Source: Doryteuthis pealeii (Eukaryota > Mollusca > Cephalopoda > Myopsida > Loliginidae). Taken from it: DNA of 64,000 nt. This document shows positions 36,113-47,287 of this stretch, in pieces. The translations under genes and the position numbers were made by a program. Where the stretch lies: NCBI GenBank assembly GCA_023376005.1, contig CM042157.1, forward strand, positions 90,392,987-90,456,986. Reading direction: 5' to 3'. How positions within the stretch are numbered: position 1 is the stretch's first letter; the number at the start of each line of letters is the position of its first letter. The notes under the pieces were generated by a model. That model worked only from the letters and a program-made list of their open reading frames with translations. It ran no database searches and was not told where the DNA came from.

Positions 36113-36329
36113 CAGGGCTGATCTCTTGAGTCATATGCGGTCCTGTGGTGAAATATGACCACCTGAAAAACGTGTGTGTACAAGTGAAAGCCAGGGGGTC
36201 TCATGTGTCTTTTATGCAACAGGATGTGCAAAAGCAAAGCTGGACTTCCGGGCTACATGTGGGCTCACAACTGAACTTTGTAGAAATGGCCTTTTTTCTG
36301 TGAAGAAGTGGCAATCACTTTGTGTGTGT

Positions 36330-36370
36330 GTATAATATATATATATATATATATGAGAGAGAGAAAGAGA
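36330..36370 (+). repeat. (TG)n/(TA)n/(GA)n microsatellite
   Basis: Compound run. Confidence 0.85.
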
Positions 36371-36429
36371 ATGGGTGTATGTACAGCTTTTCTTAAATAA
36401 CAGCTATCCATAACTTAAAAATTCTAAGT

Positions 36430-36774
36430 TTTATTGGTAACAAATTTTGAACTTCTTTATAGAAAATATGAGGCATGGTAAAAATATTATGGAGATAATT
36501 TGGTGTTTGAAAAGCAAAGTTTGTTTCCGACACTAAAAGTGGTGATACACACATATCTTATACTTTGTTTATTTCTTAGCAACAAGCTAACAGCTCCAGA
36601 TTTTCCAGAAATCTTCTGACAAAGAGATCTTTATCTCGAAATATTAAGAATAAATTAAAGGTTAACAAACAATACCACAGTTACCTTCTTTTTTCTTTAC
36701 ACTTGCATTGTGATAGCCTTCAAAACCAACCACCAAACCAATATAAACACAATGCTTCAAACAAATTATAAAAC

Positions 36775-36806
<32 letters not shown>

Positions 36807-38013
36807 ATTTCCTGATGGTCTATAAAGATTGACTAGTTGTTTCCAAATTGGCTTTGTTTATATCAAATCCCTAAAGATAAATTAAAGTAACTGATAGTCT
36901 GATCATATTTCTACATTTGTGCTTTATCTCTGCACTGTGTAATGTAATTTTTATTTTTTCATAAAAAAAAAAAGATAGTGTTCCTGATTGTCCGTTTTGC
37001 TATTTTTAGCCAGCTGATAGTTTTCTTGTGCTGAAACATTAAAAGCTGCATAATATCAGAATTTAACCATCGTTTTCAGGTGTTTATAATGGCTGTAATT
37101 TTGTGTGAGAATCTGGACAATTTTTAATGTTTACTAATTGAACCTGTTTTCTGTTTCTCAATAATAAAAAATTACTTGTTTTTTTTATTAGTTGGGTTAG
37201 TGCCACTGGTGTATTTTTAGATATAACTTTTTTTTATTTTTTTATAAAATTTGTTTGTACTTATTTTTAATATACTGTTAATAACCAAGTGACTTTATAT
37301 TTGTTTTCTTTAATTCTAATAGCATTTGAGACATTTATTTTTTATTATTTTAAACTTGTTCTGTAAAATTTCTTGGAATTTTATATAAAACTATTTTTGA
37401 AACATTTTTTCTTTTGTCCGGATTATTAATTTTAACTAAGCAATAATGCCGTGTAATTATTTTACATCCCCAACTTGAAGAACTACCTAATTAAATATAT
37501 TTAGTAATGTTTAATTACATGTGAATGATTTTATTAAGATAACTTTCTTTTTAAGTTTGAAAATCTAGATTCTGTATGATTAGTTACATCTTGCAGCAAC
37601 ATTGCTTTCTGCTAATTGTTGTTTATTGTTCAAGATCCTCTCCACTTGATGAACAGCCCCTTTAGCCATGTAGAATAAAAAATGTTTTCATGATAAAACT
37701 TTCTTCAGGATCCTAATAAGTATTTATACAAGATTTGGTAGTTATACATCAAAATATTTGACCATCTATATAGGACAAACTCATCCCAATAAATAATATA
37801 GATTATCAGTTTTATATATAATATTTAAAATTAGATGTTTCTTTCCAACCATGTATTTTTAAGTTAGTAAAAAGGTCTAGTTTTTTTTTTGAGTGATAGG
37901 AAAGAAGTTTTAAAGTTTGTTGATGTGAAATCATGTAAAAATTGAAGTGTTCTTATATATACAATGGTCATTCAATAAATAAGAGGAATTTTTTTTGAAA
38001 AAAGCAAAATACT

Positions 38014-38047
<34 letters not shown>

Positions 38048-38325
38048 CAGAATGTTTCCATAATTGTAAACCCTGCATTGTTTGGAATTGGTTTATAGCA
38101 AAAATCATTTTAATCTTGCAAAAATATTTGTTTTGAGGTTATTCAAAATAGCAGCAACTCAATTTTGAGTCGTTTATGGATTTGCTTTAGACTTTGAAAT
38201 ATCTATTTTCATATTTGTTGTGTAAATGAAAAGATTTATTTTATATATGTTTATGTTTATTTTTAGCATAAAAAATTGACATATAGTATGTTTATATCTA
38301 CTGCCTATAATTCTGATATAGAATC
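36430..38325. other. No recognised gene; poly-T runs
   Basis: AT-rich; T runs at 36776-36799 and 38018-38047. Confidence 0.5.
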
Positions 38326-38327
38326 TT

Positions 38328-38545
38328 CAGGAGGTGTGGTGTATGGCTCTATGACCGTAGTAAGCAAGTTAGAATTCTAGTCATGCTATTCCATTCATTT
38401 TTGGACTAATACCATTGGGAAAGGTATGAACCCTCTTTTCCCCTCAGCTGTGGGTTAAATAGTTCCACTACTGTTCTTCTACAAGGATGACTTTGGCATT
38501 AAATAACCCATAACGTTGATATACCATTATACAAAGAAACTGAAA
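38328..38545 (+). repeat. tRNA-derived SINE with LINE-type tail
   Basis: Head AGGTGTGGTGTATGGCTCTA with B-box-like GTTAGAATTCTAGTC, family-A-like body ACCATTGGGAAAGGTATGAA and TTTCCCCTCAGCTGTGGGTT, then the tail GGCATTAAATAACCCATAAC, GTTGATATACCATTATACAA. The tail is of the I-like LINE type, unlike other family-A copies. It ends about 180 bp before the PLEKHA1 start exon. Confidence 0.65.
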
Positions 38546-38725
38546 TCAATAGAAACTTCAATCTTTTGTATTTATACATTGTTGAAAAAGAAAGAAAAAA
38601 CAAAAATAAATTTATTCTCATGCTGTATTATCTTAATGCAAGTTGAAACAAGTTTTTTTGTTTTTATTTTTATGCTTTTAATATATCTCAATTCTATTTA
38701 ATCATTTTTCTTCTTTTCTTTACAG

Positions 38726-38966
38726 TAATCCCTTACAAATGAGCGACTTTGTGTGAACTCTACAAGAGAGAAAAGAATTGTGAGAGATTCAAATTGAAAT
38801 GTCCTCCAGGTGAAAGTCATTCATTATGCCATACGAAGATCAGTGTGGCCGCACATGTGGCTTCCTCAATATTGAGGAAGAGGAAAATACTGGGGTTTTC
38901 AAGCGGAGATACTTTCAGCTTGATTCCCACTACAACAAATTGCATTACTTTAAGGATAACCCAATA
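38726..38966 (+). CDS. PLEKHA1: PLEKHA1/PLEKHA2 (TAPP) start-codon exon; coding 38826-38966
   Basis: Seen: a pyrimidine-rich tract and acceptor ending TTTACAG at 38725, about 100 nt of 5' UTR, an ATG at 38826 (A at -3), 47 codons, then the donor GTAAGT after 38966 in phase 0. The peptide begins MPYEDQCGRTCGFLNIEEEE and runs on through GVFKRRYFQLD to YFKDNPI. Family knowledge: vertebrate PLEKHA1/2 starts MPY, has CGFLDIEE and a basic RRYF strand, and reaches a DNP turn, so start, spacing and motifs agree over the whole exon. This is strands beta1-beta3 of the N-terminal PH domain. TAPP proteins are cytosolic adaptors that reach the plasma membrane through phosphoinositide binding (the C-terminal PH domain binds PtdIns(3,4)P2). 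Two short upstream ORFs precede the start. PLEKHA1 and PLEKHA2 cannot be separated from this exon; an invertebrate probably has a single ancestral copy. Confidence 0.85.
38739..38756 (+). promoter_or_regulatory. Upstream ORF 1 in the PLEKHA1 5' UTR
   Basis: ATG AGC GAC TTT GTG TGA, a five-codon ORF in the start exon 70 nt before the main ATG. It could reduce initiation at 38826. Whether it is used is unknown. Confidence 0.4.
38799..38813 (+). promoter_or_regulatory. Upstream ORF 2 in the PLEKHA1 5' UTR
   Basis: ATG TCC TCC AGG TGA, a four-codon ORF ending 12 nt before the main start codon. The short spacing makes reinitiation at 38826 inefficient if the uORF is translated. Regulatory effect is inferred only. 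Confidence 0.4.
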
Positions 38967-39867
38967 GTAAGTATTAAATGACTATTTTTCTATATCTTTC
39001 AACATGTACACACAAATTAAGGACTCACTTGTCAGTTGTATAGAATCATATTTTATGTCCACCTGATTATAATAATAGTATAATAACTAGTACTAGCAGG
39101 ACCTGTGGATATACCACAGTATGATGATTTAATTATTACAATGTTTGATATATTTACTTAAAAGCTATTGCAAATAGTTCAATATGTAAAAAGTATAATA
39201 ATCTTGATTTAACTCAATCACTTCTTTTTTTTTCTTTCTTTCCTTTTCATCATGTTTATACAGATTAGCATTATCACTTCCACACGCTCACCCCCTATCT
39301 CTATCTTTTTCTTTCTTTCTTATATTTTTTCTATGTAGCATGTCCTTTTTCTTACCTTTCTTCATAATAAAATTGAAATAGTTCATTATTTAGCTGAGGT
39401 GACAACACTTATAAGAAATAAGTATTTGGTAGATAAGCAACACCAGATAATCAAGATTTACATTTTTACATTTCATCTTGGACGATCTTATTTTAACCAG
39501 AGGGTTTTGCAAGATTATAATGGCCAGAAGATTAAGGAAAAAGTCTATTAATATATAGATAATTTCATTTTGTTTATAAACTAATGAAAAAAAAACAAAA
39601 AAAAAACAAACAAAACTATAAGTAAATTCTTAATTTTATCTTTGCTTTGGCTGTGTTAAAAGTAAATTGATTGTTATCTGCAGAAAAATTATTTCTATCC
39701 TGTGTAACGTTTTACAAATTTTTGATAAATTTTCTGTTTTTGCTAAAAAGAATTATAGAATTTTTTTTCATGATGATCAATTAATTTTTTCATCAAAATA
39801 TATTTCAAAGGTTTCATCAACAAAACTGAAAAACCTAAAGATATTTTAGTTAATTTGATAGATTTTT

Positions 39868-40096
39868 CGGACCATATTACCTTTAGGCACCCCATTTTGA
39901 TCTCGATTAAGAAAGGACATGTTTCTCATTTACACCGTCAATATCCGGTTGTTTGTTAGGGGTTAGGGTTAGGGGTTAGTTTTATAATCTAAAAAAAAAA
40001 AAAATCTAAAAACAACCGGATATTGACGGTGTAAATGAAAAACATGTCCTTTCTTACTCGAGATCAAAAAGGGGTGCTTAAAGGTCATATGGTCCG
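39868..40096. mobile_element. Foldback MITE with telomere-like loop and TSD
   Basis: Left arm CGGACCATATTACCTTTAGG, right arm its inverse ending ATATGGTCCG, arms about 80-85 bp, flanked by ATTTTT at 39862-39867 and 40097-40102. The loop holds GTTAGGGGTTAGGGTTAGGG and a poly-A run. 229 bp. Confidence 0.85.
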
Positions 40097-40805
40097 ATTT
40101 TTCCTATAGGTCTTATACTAGCTGATGTACCTTGTAATTCTTTAGAAAAAAGAAAAAAAAGCAACAATAATATTTTAATGAAAAAATTCTGATATATATT
40201 AGCAACGTATATTGCACAACAAAAAGAGTTTTAAACATTTAAAAAAATTGTAATTAGTTTTTGAGAGGCTTTATGTATATAATATTCCTTGTTTTTCCAT
40301 TCTTTTTCATTACTTACTCAGTTCAACATATGTGAAAAATATGGATCTGATTTTGTTCTATTATTTATGAGTTAAAATAAAAAAACAAACATTTTCATAC
40401 TTCATATGAAAGTCTCTACATAACTTAATTTGCTCATAAATAACTTATTTTGCCACCTGATGACCTCAAATGACCTTGGAGGTCAACTTTGTATAGTCCA
40501 TGTTAATCATTATTATTATTAATATTAACTAGTATTTTCCATACAACACCCATAAAAGGTAAGATTCCAATGATATTCATACACACATTCCCTCATTGAG
40601 ATCTTAACTTTTATTGTTGTTTCAAGTAAGTACTGTTCCTTATTGTTGTAGTGAGATAATGATGACCCAAGTGAGTTGCAATTAAAAAAGCAATCAAAAT
40701 TAAGAATATAAAGAAAAATATTAGTTAAAATTAATGATTATTATGATTGACAATTTTCATCTTAAAAAAAATATGAAATAAAATATCCATAATAAAGCTC
40801 TAGGT

Positions 40806-41082
40806 CAAACATTGGCAACCTTTTTCTACTGGTGGGCCGGATGAAACATGGCTTACATCAGGCAAGCCACATTACTAAAAAAAAATTCAAGATAATTTTA
40901 TGTTGAGGCACCTCAACCATTTTCACTACAGAAGACCATACATGTAAGAATCTGCCTTAAAAATGGGGAAAATAGTTTGTTTTTTTTTCTATCTTTGGAT
41001 AAAAAGATATTTTTTATATAAAAAAAAAAGTCTTAGGTAGACAATTCAGAAAGCACCACAGACCATCATTTGCCCATGATTG
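40806..41082. mobile_element. hAT-like MITE, copy 1
   Basis: Ends CAAACATTGGCAACCTTTTT and (inverted) CAATCATGGGCAAATG; interior GGTGGGCCGGATGAAACATG is typical of hAT-type ends. Flanks CTCTAGGT (40798-40805) and CTCTAAGT (41083-41090) match at 7 of 8. 277 bp, non-coding. Confidence 0.75.
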
Positions 41083-41139
41083 CTCTAAGTCAATCATTAT
41101 GCATACAAAAAGGTAGGCCTCTAGAGATTCGGACAGATA

Positions 41140-41156
41140 CACACACACACACACAC
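41140..41156 (+). repeat. (CA)n microsatellite
   Basis: Short CA run beside the SINE target site. Confidence 0.8.
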
Positions 41157-41169
41157 TTCAGCATAGTAA

Positions 41170-41432
41170 AGTAAGAAAGTAAAGTCGTCGGGGTGGCGTA
41201 AAGTCGGTATCAGCCAGTCAGCGAGGGAGTCTATCCCTTTTTCAATAGCGCTAGACCAAGGAGATTGTTTTTTGGCATCTGAGGTGGAGCGCCACACCTA
41301 CCATCAGCTCCTTACTTTACTGTACAGATCCCTGTGCTACTCATAACGCTGAGTTGGCGAGGACCGGAATCGAACTAGGAACCTTGTGGTTTCTAGCCGA
41401 ACGCTCTACCGACTGGCTAACCCGGCCCCTCT
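41170..41432 (-). repeat. tRNA-derived SINE family B with TSD (minus)
   Basis: Inverse of the consensus: GTCGTCGGGGTGGCG at the left, CTAACCCGGCCCC at the right. Perfect 13-bp duplication TTCAGCATAGTAA at 41157-41169 and 41433-41445. Confidence 0.95.
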
Positions 41433-41744
41433 TTCAGCATAGTAATAGAAATTTATTAGTAGTTTTAGCAGTGGATGATATCTTATAAATTTAGCTTCAA
41501 AAGTTGAATTACATAAAAGTTTCCTTTTATTTTTAAAAACATATTCCTGAATTAAATCCTTGAAATTGTAAAATCTAAAGTTATTAAATTTTTGTTTTTA
41601 TACTGAAAATGCTTAAAATTATGTATGGAATGAATGTAACATGAAACACATTTTACCATATGATATTTATTAAATAACTAGACTAATGCTGCAATTAAAT
41701 TTTTATGAAAACATCTTATATATCAATTTCTTTCCATTTCAATA

Positions 41745-42770
41745 TATTCCCGCAACAAGAAAACCACAATATTGTGGTTTTTAACTGATCAGTGCAATAG
41801 ATCTTCTTCCACTGTCCTAGAAGCTTTGTTATTTTCTTTTTGGAACAGATTCAAATTGGTTTTCCTTGGTGTAGATTTTTGGGTAAAAAAAAAGTTGATG
41901 GTGTTAGATCAGGTGAATTGGGAGAGTGGCTAAATACTGTGATGCATTTCTTGGCCAAAAACTGCTTAAATGGGCTGGTGTATTGTTCTGATGAAAGGTG
42001 AAATCATTTTCACTCATTTGTCACCTCTTTCTTCTAACCTTTTCAGGCAAAGTTTCTAGAACCTGTTTATAATAGTATTTGTTTATTGTTGCTCCATCTG
42101 GATCCCAATTATTCATAATTATGCCCTTAATGTCAAAGAAATCAACCAGCAAATCCTTGAACTTAGAATTGCTTTGTTGTGCTTTCTTCACCATTATTGA
42201 TTGGAAGTGTTTTCTTGTGCCTGGACTACCATTTGATCTCATGATCAGACTGGAAGATCAAAATCTTGTCACATGTAATGACACTTTAAAAAAAAAGAAA
42301 AAAAAAAGTCTGTTTCAATTTGTTCCAAAATGTTCACATGAATTTGCTTGTGGTTTTCTTTTTGATCAGTTGTCAGCCTTTGGGACAATCTTTACACAAA
42401 GTTTTCTCATGTTTAGATTTTCATGTAAAATTTATCTAACAGTTACTTTATTGATTGATCCATTTCTGCAATCATTCTGATGTTGAGTCATTGGATATTT
42501 CAAAAGATTTGTTTGATTGTTCTTTTGACATTCTCACCAGTTCTTCATAGCCATGGGCATCCATAACATTCATCATCTTTAACATTGTCTTTAACATCCA
42601 CAAAATCTTTCTGTAACCACACATGCACATGACATGAGTTCCCCCCCATAGACTTCTATTAACACATGAAAAGATTCAGTAGCCATTTTCATGAAAAATT
42701 TCAAATTATTGCATTGCTTGATTTTTGAACCAATGGTCAGTTTTTAAAGATACATCAGGAAAAAGTGATA
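41745..42770 (-). pseudogene. Degenerate mariner transposase
   Basis: Minus-strand order: FHVLIEVYGGELMSC (HTH region); ILHENLNMRKLC, IVPKxLTTDQKENHKQIHVN; SNSKFKDLLVDFFDIKGIIM, WDPDGATINKYYYKQVLETL; TFHQNNTPAH. These are successive mariner landmarks. The expected D in the HxDNAPAH position is N, and there are several frameshifts plus an A/T homopolymer (42288-42308) near the first catalytic region. Dead element. Confidence 0.8.
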
Positions 42771-42816
42771 TATAACTGTAAACTGAAAATGTGAGTTGAT
42801 TGAAACTTTTGAGGGG

Positions 42817-42986
42817 TTAGTATTATCTGCGTTATTCGGACTATTGTCCCCATCTTCATTGTTATTTGTACAATGTTTCGGCCAATATGCCTTCCGGCCT
42901 TCTTCAGGTATTTTTGTTGGACTCGGGAAACAACAAATAACAATGAAAGATGGGGACAATAGTCCGAATAACGCAGATAATGCTAA
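42817..42986. repeat. Near-perfect palindrome, 53-bp arms
   Basis: TTAGTATTATCTGCGTTATT at 42817 through GTTATTTGT at 42869, inverted at 42933-42986 with one indel. Loop of 63 nt contains CCTTCCGGCCTTCTTCAGG on the plus strand. Confidence 0.9.
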
Positions 42987-43019
42987 TCTTCAAGCCTCAT
43001 CTCAAACATTTTGAGGGTT

Positions 43020-44365
43020 GTTTGCTCATTTGGTACTGTATACTATGTTCCATACATCGTTCTGTGGCTCAACTTATCCAGCCTAGTCTGACTATTTAAG
43101 CCACATATTTATATCACATATTCTCATTGGATTTAAGTTGGGTTTTTTTTTTAAATTTTAAATTTTAAAATTTTTATTATACACTGAATCTTGCAAATCA
43201 GTGTCTTTGTTGTTTTTCTGACATTTTGACTGGCACTCTGTGATTTTCTTCAGATATGTATTTCATTCTGTAACTTTCCATGAATGTCAAATAGAGCCCT
43301 TTTATTTAATACATGGAGTTTGTTGCTCTCATTTCTAAACCTGTCAAAGTTATTTCATAAAATTGTAATTCTGTTCTTCCTGATAATACCTCACCAATGA
43401 ATGGGTGTATATTTCTGCAGATTGAACTCACAAACTTAAGAAAACCAGTGTTCTTATTGACTAGGCAAGATACTCAAGTAGGTGTGGTGTTTTGGAGCCT
43501 TAAAGGCATCTTTCATAATTAGAGGCTCCCATCAGTGTTCATATCCGTGCTCATCTTACTAATTGGATGATTCCTTCAATCATCTTATTCTCTTTAATAT
43601 TGGATTATATCTTTTTTTTATTTATTTTGTTCCCTATAAATTGATGTACCTTTTCATATGATCAGCCATACTGGTTTCAGTTTGAGTGCAACTTTCTAAT
43701 GTTTCTCAGAAAATGACTGGTGTCACCTTTTGTGTTCTATGCCTTTGATTATATGGAATATTATACATGTAATTCTGTCATGTTTTCTTCTAGTGGAGGT
43801 TGAAATCCAATGAGATATCTGCATCTGAGTGGAACCATTTTTGAAGTTGTATGTTCTGCAGATCATCTGATTTTCTTCAGCCCAACCCTGATATAATGTA
43901 AAATGAGTGTAACAGATTTGTAGTTGTCTTCTAACTCTATACATATACTCATATCTGCTATTATTATTCTTACAGAACTATTATTTCATTGGAGTATGTG
44001 CTTTTAAGCCAATTACATCTTTGTGGTAAATTGCTGGATTGTCAGATATGAATTTTAGTATTTTAGGCAACAGATGATCTTTTTTCATCCTCTATGAATG
44101 GTTAGAATTGAAATTCAAATAAAATCCAGTAAATAACTTACAATTTCTGAATTATTGAACTTGTGCTCTGTATGAGTTAAAACATTTAGGAAAGCCAATT
44201 GTTTGGGGGGTGGGAGGGGGTTGTCCTTTAAAAAATTTTTTTTTTAATACTCATTAGTGAATATTATTGAAGATCTTATGAACTTTACTCATATTTATTA
44301 TGTAACTCTAATTATTAACCCAGCAGATTTTTGTGTTAATAATGTTCTGTCAAAATTGTACACAT
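43020..44365. other. No recognised feature
   Basis: AT-rich intron sequence. Confidence 0.5.
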
Positions 44366-44370
44366 GTTAG

Positions 44371-45262
44371 TGTTGTGAGGTTTCAAGGGTTCAAAATAAG
44401 ACAAAAACGACGGGTAACAAATGTAGGAAAATGTATTAACAAAAGAGTAGACAATTACAGTAAAGAAAAGTGGGAATTGCGTCTGACAAATAGAATTATG
44501 AGCTGACTCGCATTGGCTTCCTCAAACCATAATTGTTCCTGTTACTTATTGTAACCGGCGGCGCATTCCACTATAGTCTATAGGGTATATCACCTATAAC
44601 AGTTTTATTTTTCTTAAAATAAAAATGAATGAAAAAAGATATAAGCGTTTTGTTGCATTCTGTCCATTATGAAGTGGGGTTTTTGGGGTTTTTTTTTTTT
44701 TTTAACTGATATATTATTCCCTTCTTAAAAAGTTCTTATTTAAATTTAACAAGATGTTTTGGGATAAAATTTCAATGATTTTGATGAATCCCATAATATC
44801 AAAGAATTTTGGTACAATGAAGAATGGGAGGGATTAGTCTGGAATGAAAAAGAAAAAAAAATAGAGGGGAAAAAATAAATTCGACTTGTTGTCGCCGTCA
44901 CAAAATCTATAGCACAAAAAATCCGTCGTCATCGTAAAATCACCAACTCAAATATCTTCAGCAGCTGAAAAATCGTAACTGCTGCTGTTGTCACCCCACT
45001 TCTATTTATACAAATTTTCCTTCAACATCCGGGTGTTGCACCCCACGCACGAGATTCTTGAGCCAAACCCAGTCGCCGGAATCCTCATAGCTATCATCTG
45101 GGCACCTGGCGCTTACATCCGGGACTGTAGCTTCTCGACTTCGTTGACAATGTTTGCATTCTGAAGGAAGCGGGTTCAATTCTACAGTCGACATGTAGCC
45201 CGCTTCCTTCGAGAATATGGCATGCCTTGACGTTTGCCACTCACATTGTGTTCTATGTCACA
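44371..45262 (-). mobile_element. Probable solo LTR (minus), 892 bp
   Basis: On the minus strand it runs from TGTGACATAGAACAC to CCTCACAACA, with TATA box TTTGTATAAATAGAAG near 45010 followed by a GC-richer leader. Flanks GTTAG (44366-44370) and ATTAG (45263-45267) agree at 4 of 5. The open stretch at 45006-45194 lies in the U3-like part and has no domain. No internal gag/pol. Confidence 0.5.
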
Positions 45263-45361
45263 ATTAGAATCTTTTTTAAATTTATAACTAACAAGGTATC
45301 TATTGTAGTGTTTATAACTTTGAGTAAAAAACATCATTGTTGAACAGAATTTTTTTCCTGT

Positions 45362-45602
45362 TTAACTCTTAACATCCTGTTGAGAATTTTCTAAGTCCAG
45401 AGTCCCATTCCTATAAGGATTTATCAAAAAATGGCTAAAAATGGCTTTTTCAATTAAAGTTACCTGTTATTTCCCTTAAATCCAAGACTTCTAATTATGT
45501 TTAATATTACATTTAAACAAAGGCTATAAATTGAGGTAGATTAGGAAATAAATGTGACTTCCAGCCGGGAGGAATGAGGCGGTATAGGATGTTAAGAGTT
45601 AA
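45362..45602 (+). mobile_element. TTAA-flanked MITE (piggyBac-like), copy 3
   Basis: TTAACTCTTAACATCCTGTT and inverted AGGATGTTAAGAGTTAA, 241 bp, collinear with copy 1. Confidence 0.85.
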
Positions 45603-45671
45603 AAAGCACTTTAGAATAATTAATCTCAGATCATACCATATATGAAATATAGCCAATATATTACTATAGTG

Positions 45672-45908
45672 GTGCTCATGGTGTAACAGTTATCATAATA
45701 GAAAATGAACATGGCAACAAGAGTTCAAATCCTGGACAGGCCTGTTTGCATTTCATGTGCTAATACCCTTGGGAAAGGGATGCATCCAACTATTCACCCT
45801 CCAGCTATGGGTAAATAGTAGGTCAGACTGGACTTTTTAACCTTGGCATGGCAACTGGCTATAGGATGAAAACTCTGAACTCCGCTTAACTTGTGTTGCA
45901 TCCATCCC
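45672..45908 (+). repeat. tRNA-derived SINE family A
   Basis: ATGGTGTAACAGTTATCATA, B box AGAGTTCAAATCC, body ACCCTCCAGCTATGGGTAAA to CTCCGCTTAAC. Confidence 0.85.
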
Positions 45909-45926
45909 ATGGTGTATATTTTTTTT

Positions 45927-45929
<3 letters not shown>

Positions 45930-45986
<57 letters not shown>
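45930..45986 (+). repeat. (TA)n microsatellite
   Basis: More than 25 TA units. Confidence 0.95.
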
Positions 45987-45987
<1 letters not shown>

Positions 45988-45989
45988 CT

Positions 45990-46506
45990 ATATATTCTAT
46001 TAAGAATATGTTGACCTTTAGTTTCCCTTGAGAATTTTGCAAGGCAAAAATCTGGAATAAAATTGTAAATTTTATTACTGATAGTAAGTGTTAATGTGAA
46101 ATTCTGTTAATAGAGAAATGCTTCCAGGAAACTGATACTAGAACTGTTAGTATTAGTTCTAAACATTAACATTTCTCACAACCATTATTGCTTGAATGAC
46201 TGCAATGAGGTGCTCTTTTCTGCTGCAGCATAATGAAACCTATATGTCTGTAAAGAAAAAACATTAACCTCTTAGTTACTTTTGAGTAATAGTCTAATGG
46301 TTAAAATGATTATTAAACAAACCTATTACTAACAACTGAGACTGTTTGAATCTAATTTATTCATTTTTAACATTAAAGCCATCAAATTTAATTCTAATGC
46401 AATGGAAGCAATGCTATATTGATGATGTAATCTAAATTGACATAGAACAAATTTGAACAAATAAATGAACAAAAAAAAAAATCTATGGTTTATGTCATGT
46501 TTCTGT
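45990..46506. other. No recognised feature
   Basis: AT-rich. Confidence 0.45.
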
Positions 46507-46514
46507 CCAGTTTT

Positions 46515-47100
46515 GGTTTGTTTTGTTTTACGGCATATCAACTTCGGTGGGTCATTTAATGCCGACAAAGTTGTGAAATAAATTTATTCTTAATGCATAA
46601 TACAATTTTGTTTATCAACTCATGTTTTTCTATTTCACCCATAGATGGGACCCTAACAGGTACTACCACTCCGGGTCAGAGTGGACCAGGGAGCAATGGT
46701 GATGAAGGGGTGCTCCACATTCCCCAAACCTCCAAAACTGGAACCTCACCATCAGATAGAGTTTAACGTCATTCCCAGGACATGTAGACCCTCAGTCACC
46801 GCCTTCTAGCACCATATGATAAAAAGGGGATGGGGCTTGCCATAAGGGCAATAGGGTTGGGAAAATCATATAGGTGCTAGGGCTTGACGTGACCAGACGA
46901 TTGATCGGAGGGGGCCTGTCCGACCACCCGTCTAGCTCAAGATAGGGCCAAAGTGGAGTATTGCAAGTCATGAACTGCTCATCCACCTGGGTTCTATCCT
47001 TAAGCATCACGGGTTGCCACCCACGGCCAACAGGTGGCCCTCTTAGGGGATTCTTACCCCTCTGCAGTGGTGCAGTCTAACGCCCCAGCCGACAGGGCAG
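46515..47100 (-). repeat. R600 repeat, copy 3 (full length, minus) with TSD
   Basis: Tail first (GGTTTGTTTTGTTTTACGGC), body inverted, head GCCGACAGGGCAG at the right. CCAGTTTT flanks at 46507-46514 and 47101-47108. The tail orientation and TSD indicate target-primed insertion. Minus ORF 46792-47010 (RPPPINRLVTSSPSTYM) matches the copy-1 reading frame. Confidence 0.9.
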
Positions 47101-47287
47101 CCAGTTTTATTATTTATGATAGAAAGAAAATGTGCACAAAATTTTCTTTGATGATCTCGAATGTTTAATTAGCTCCTTGTTAAGTGTCGGTCTGAAATGA
47201 ACAACATGAGAAAAATTGGTTGCTGATTTAATGATTTTTATAAAAACTGTGGAATTATTGCTGAAAAGATACAGCTTAAAATAAGTA

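Noticed and set aside
39950..39985. Genuine telomere or chromosome end
   Set aside because: Only about three TTAGGG-like units, inside a TSD-flanked foldback.
41745..42770. Active mariner transposase
   Set aside because: Multiple frameshifts and stops and a D-to-N change at a catalytic position.
42869..42935. Hammerhead ribozyme in the palindrome loop
   Set aside because: The minus strand has CTGAAGA and GAAAC separated by a GGCC/GGCC helix and a 6-bp CATTGT/ACAATG helix, but stem II needs a bulged A and the U16.1/cleavage-site bases are absent. A functional ribozyme is not supported.
45006..45194. 62-codon ORF with CKHC
   Set aside because: Lies in the U3-like part of the LTR-like block; a single CxxC is no zinc knuckle and there is no gag context.
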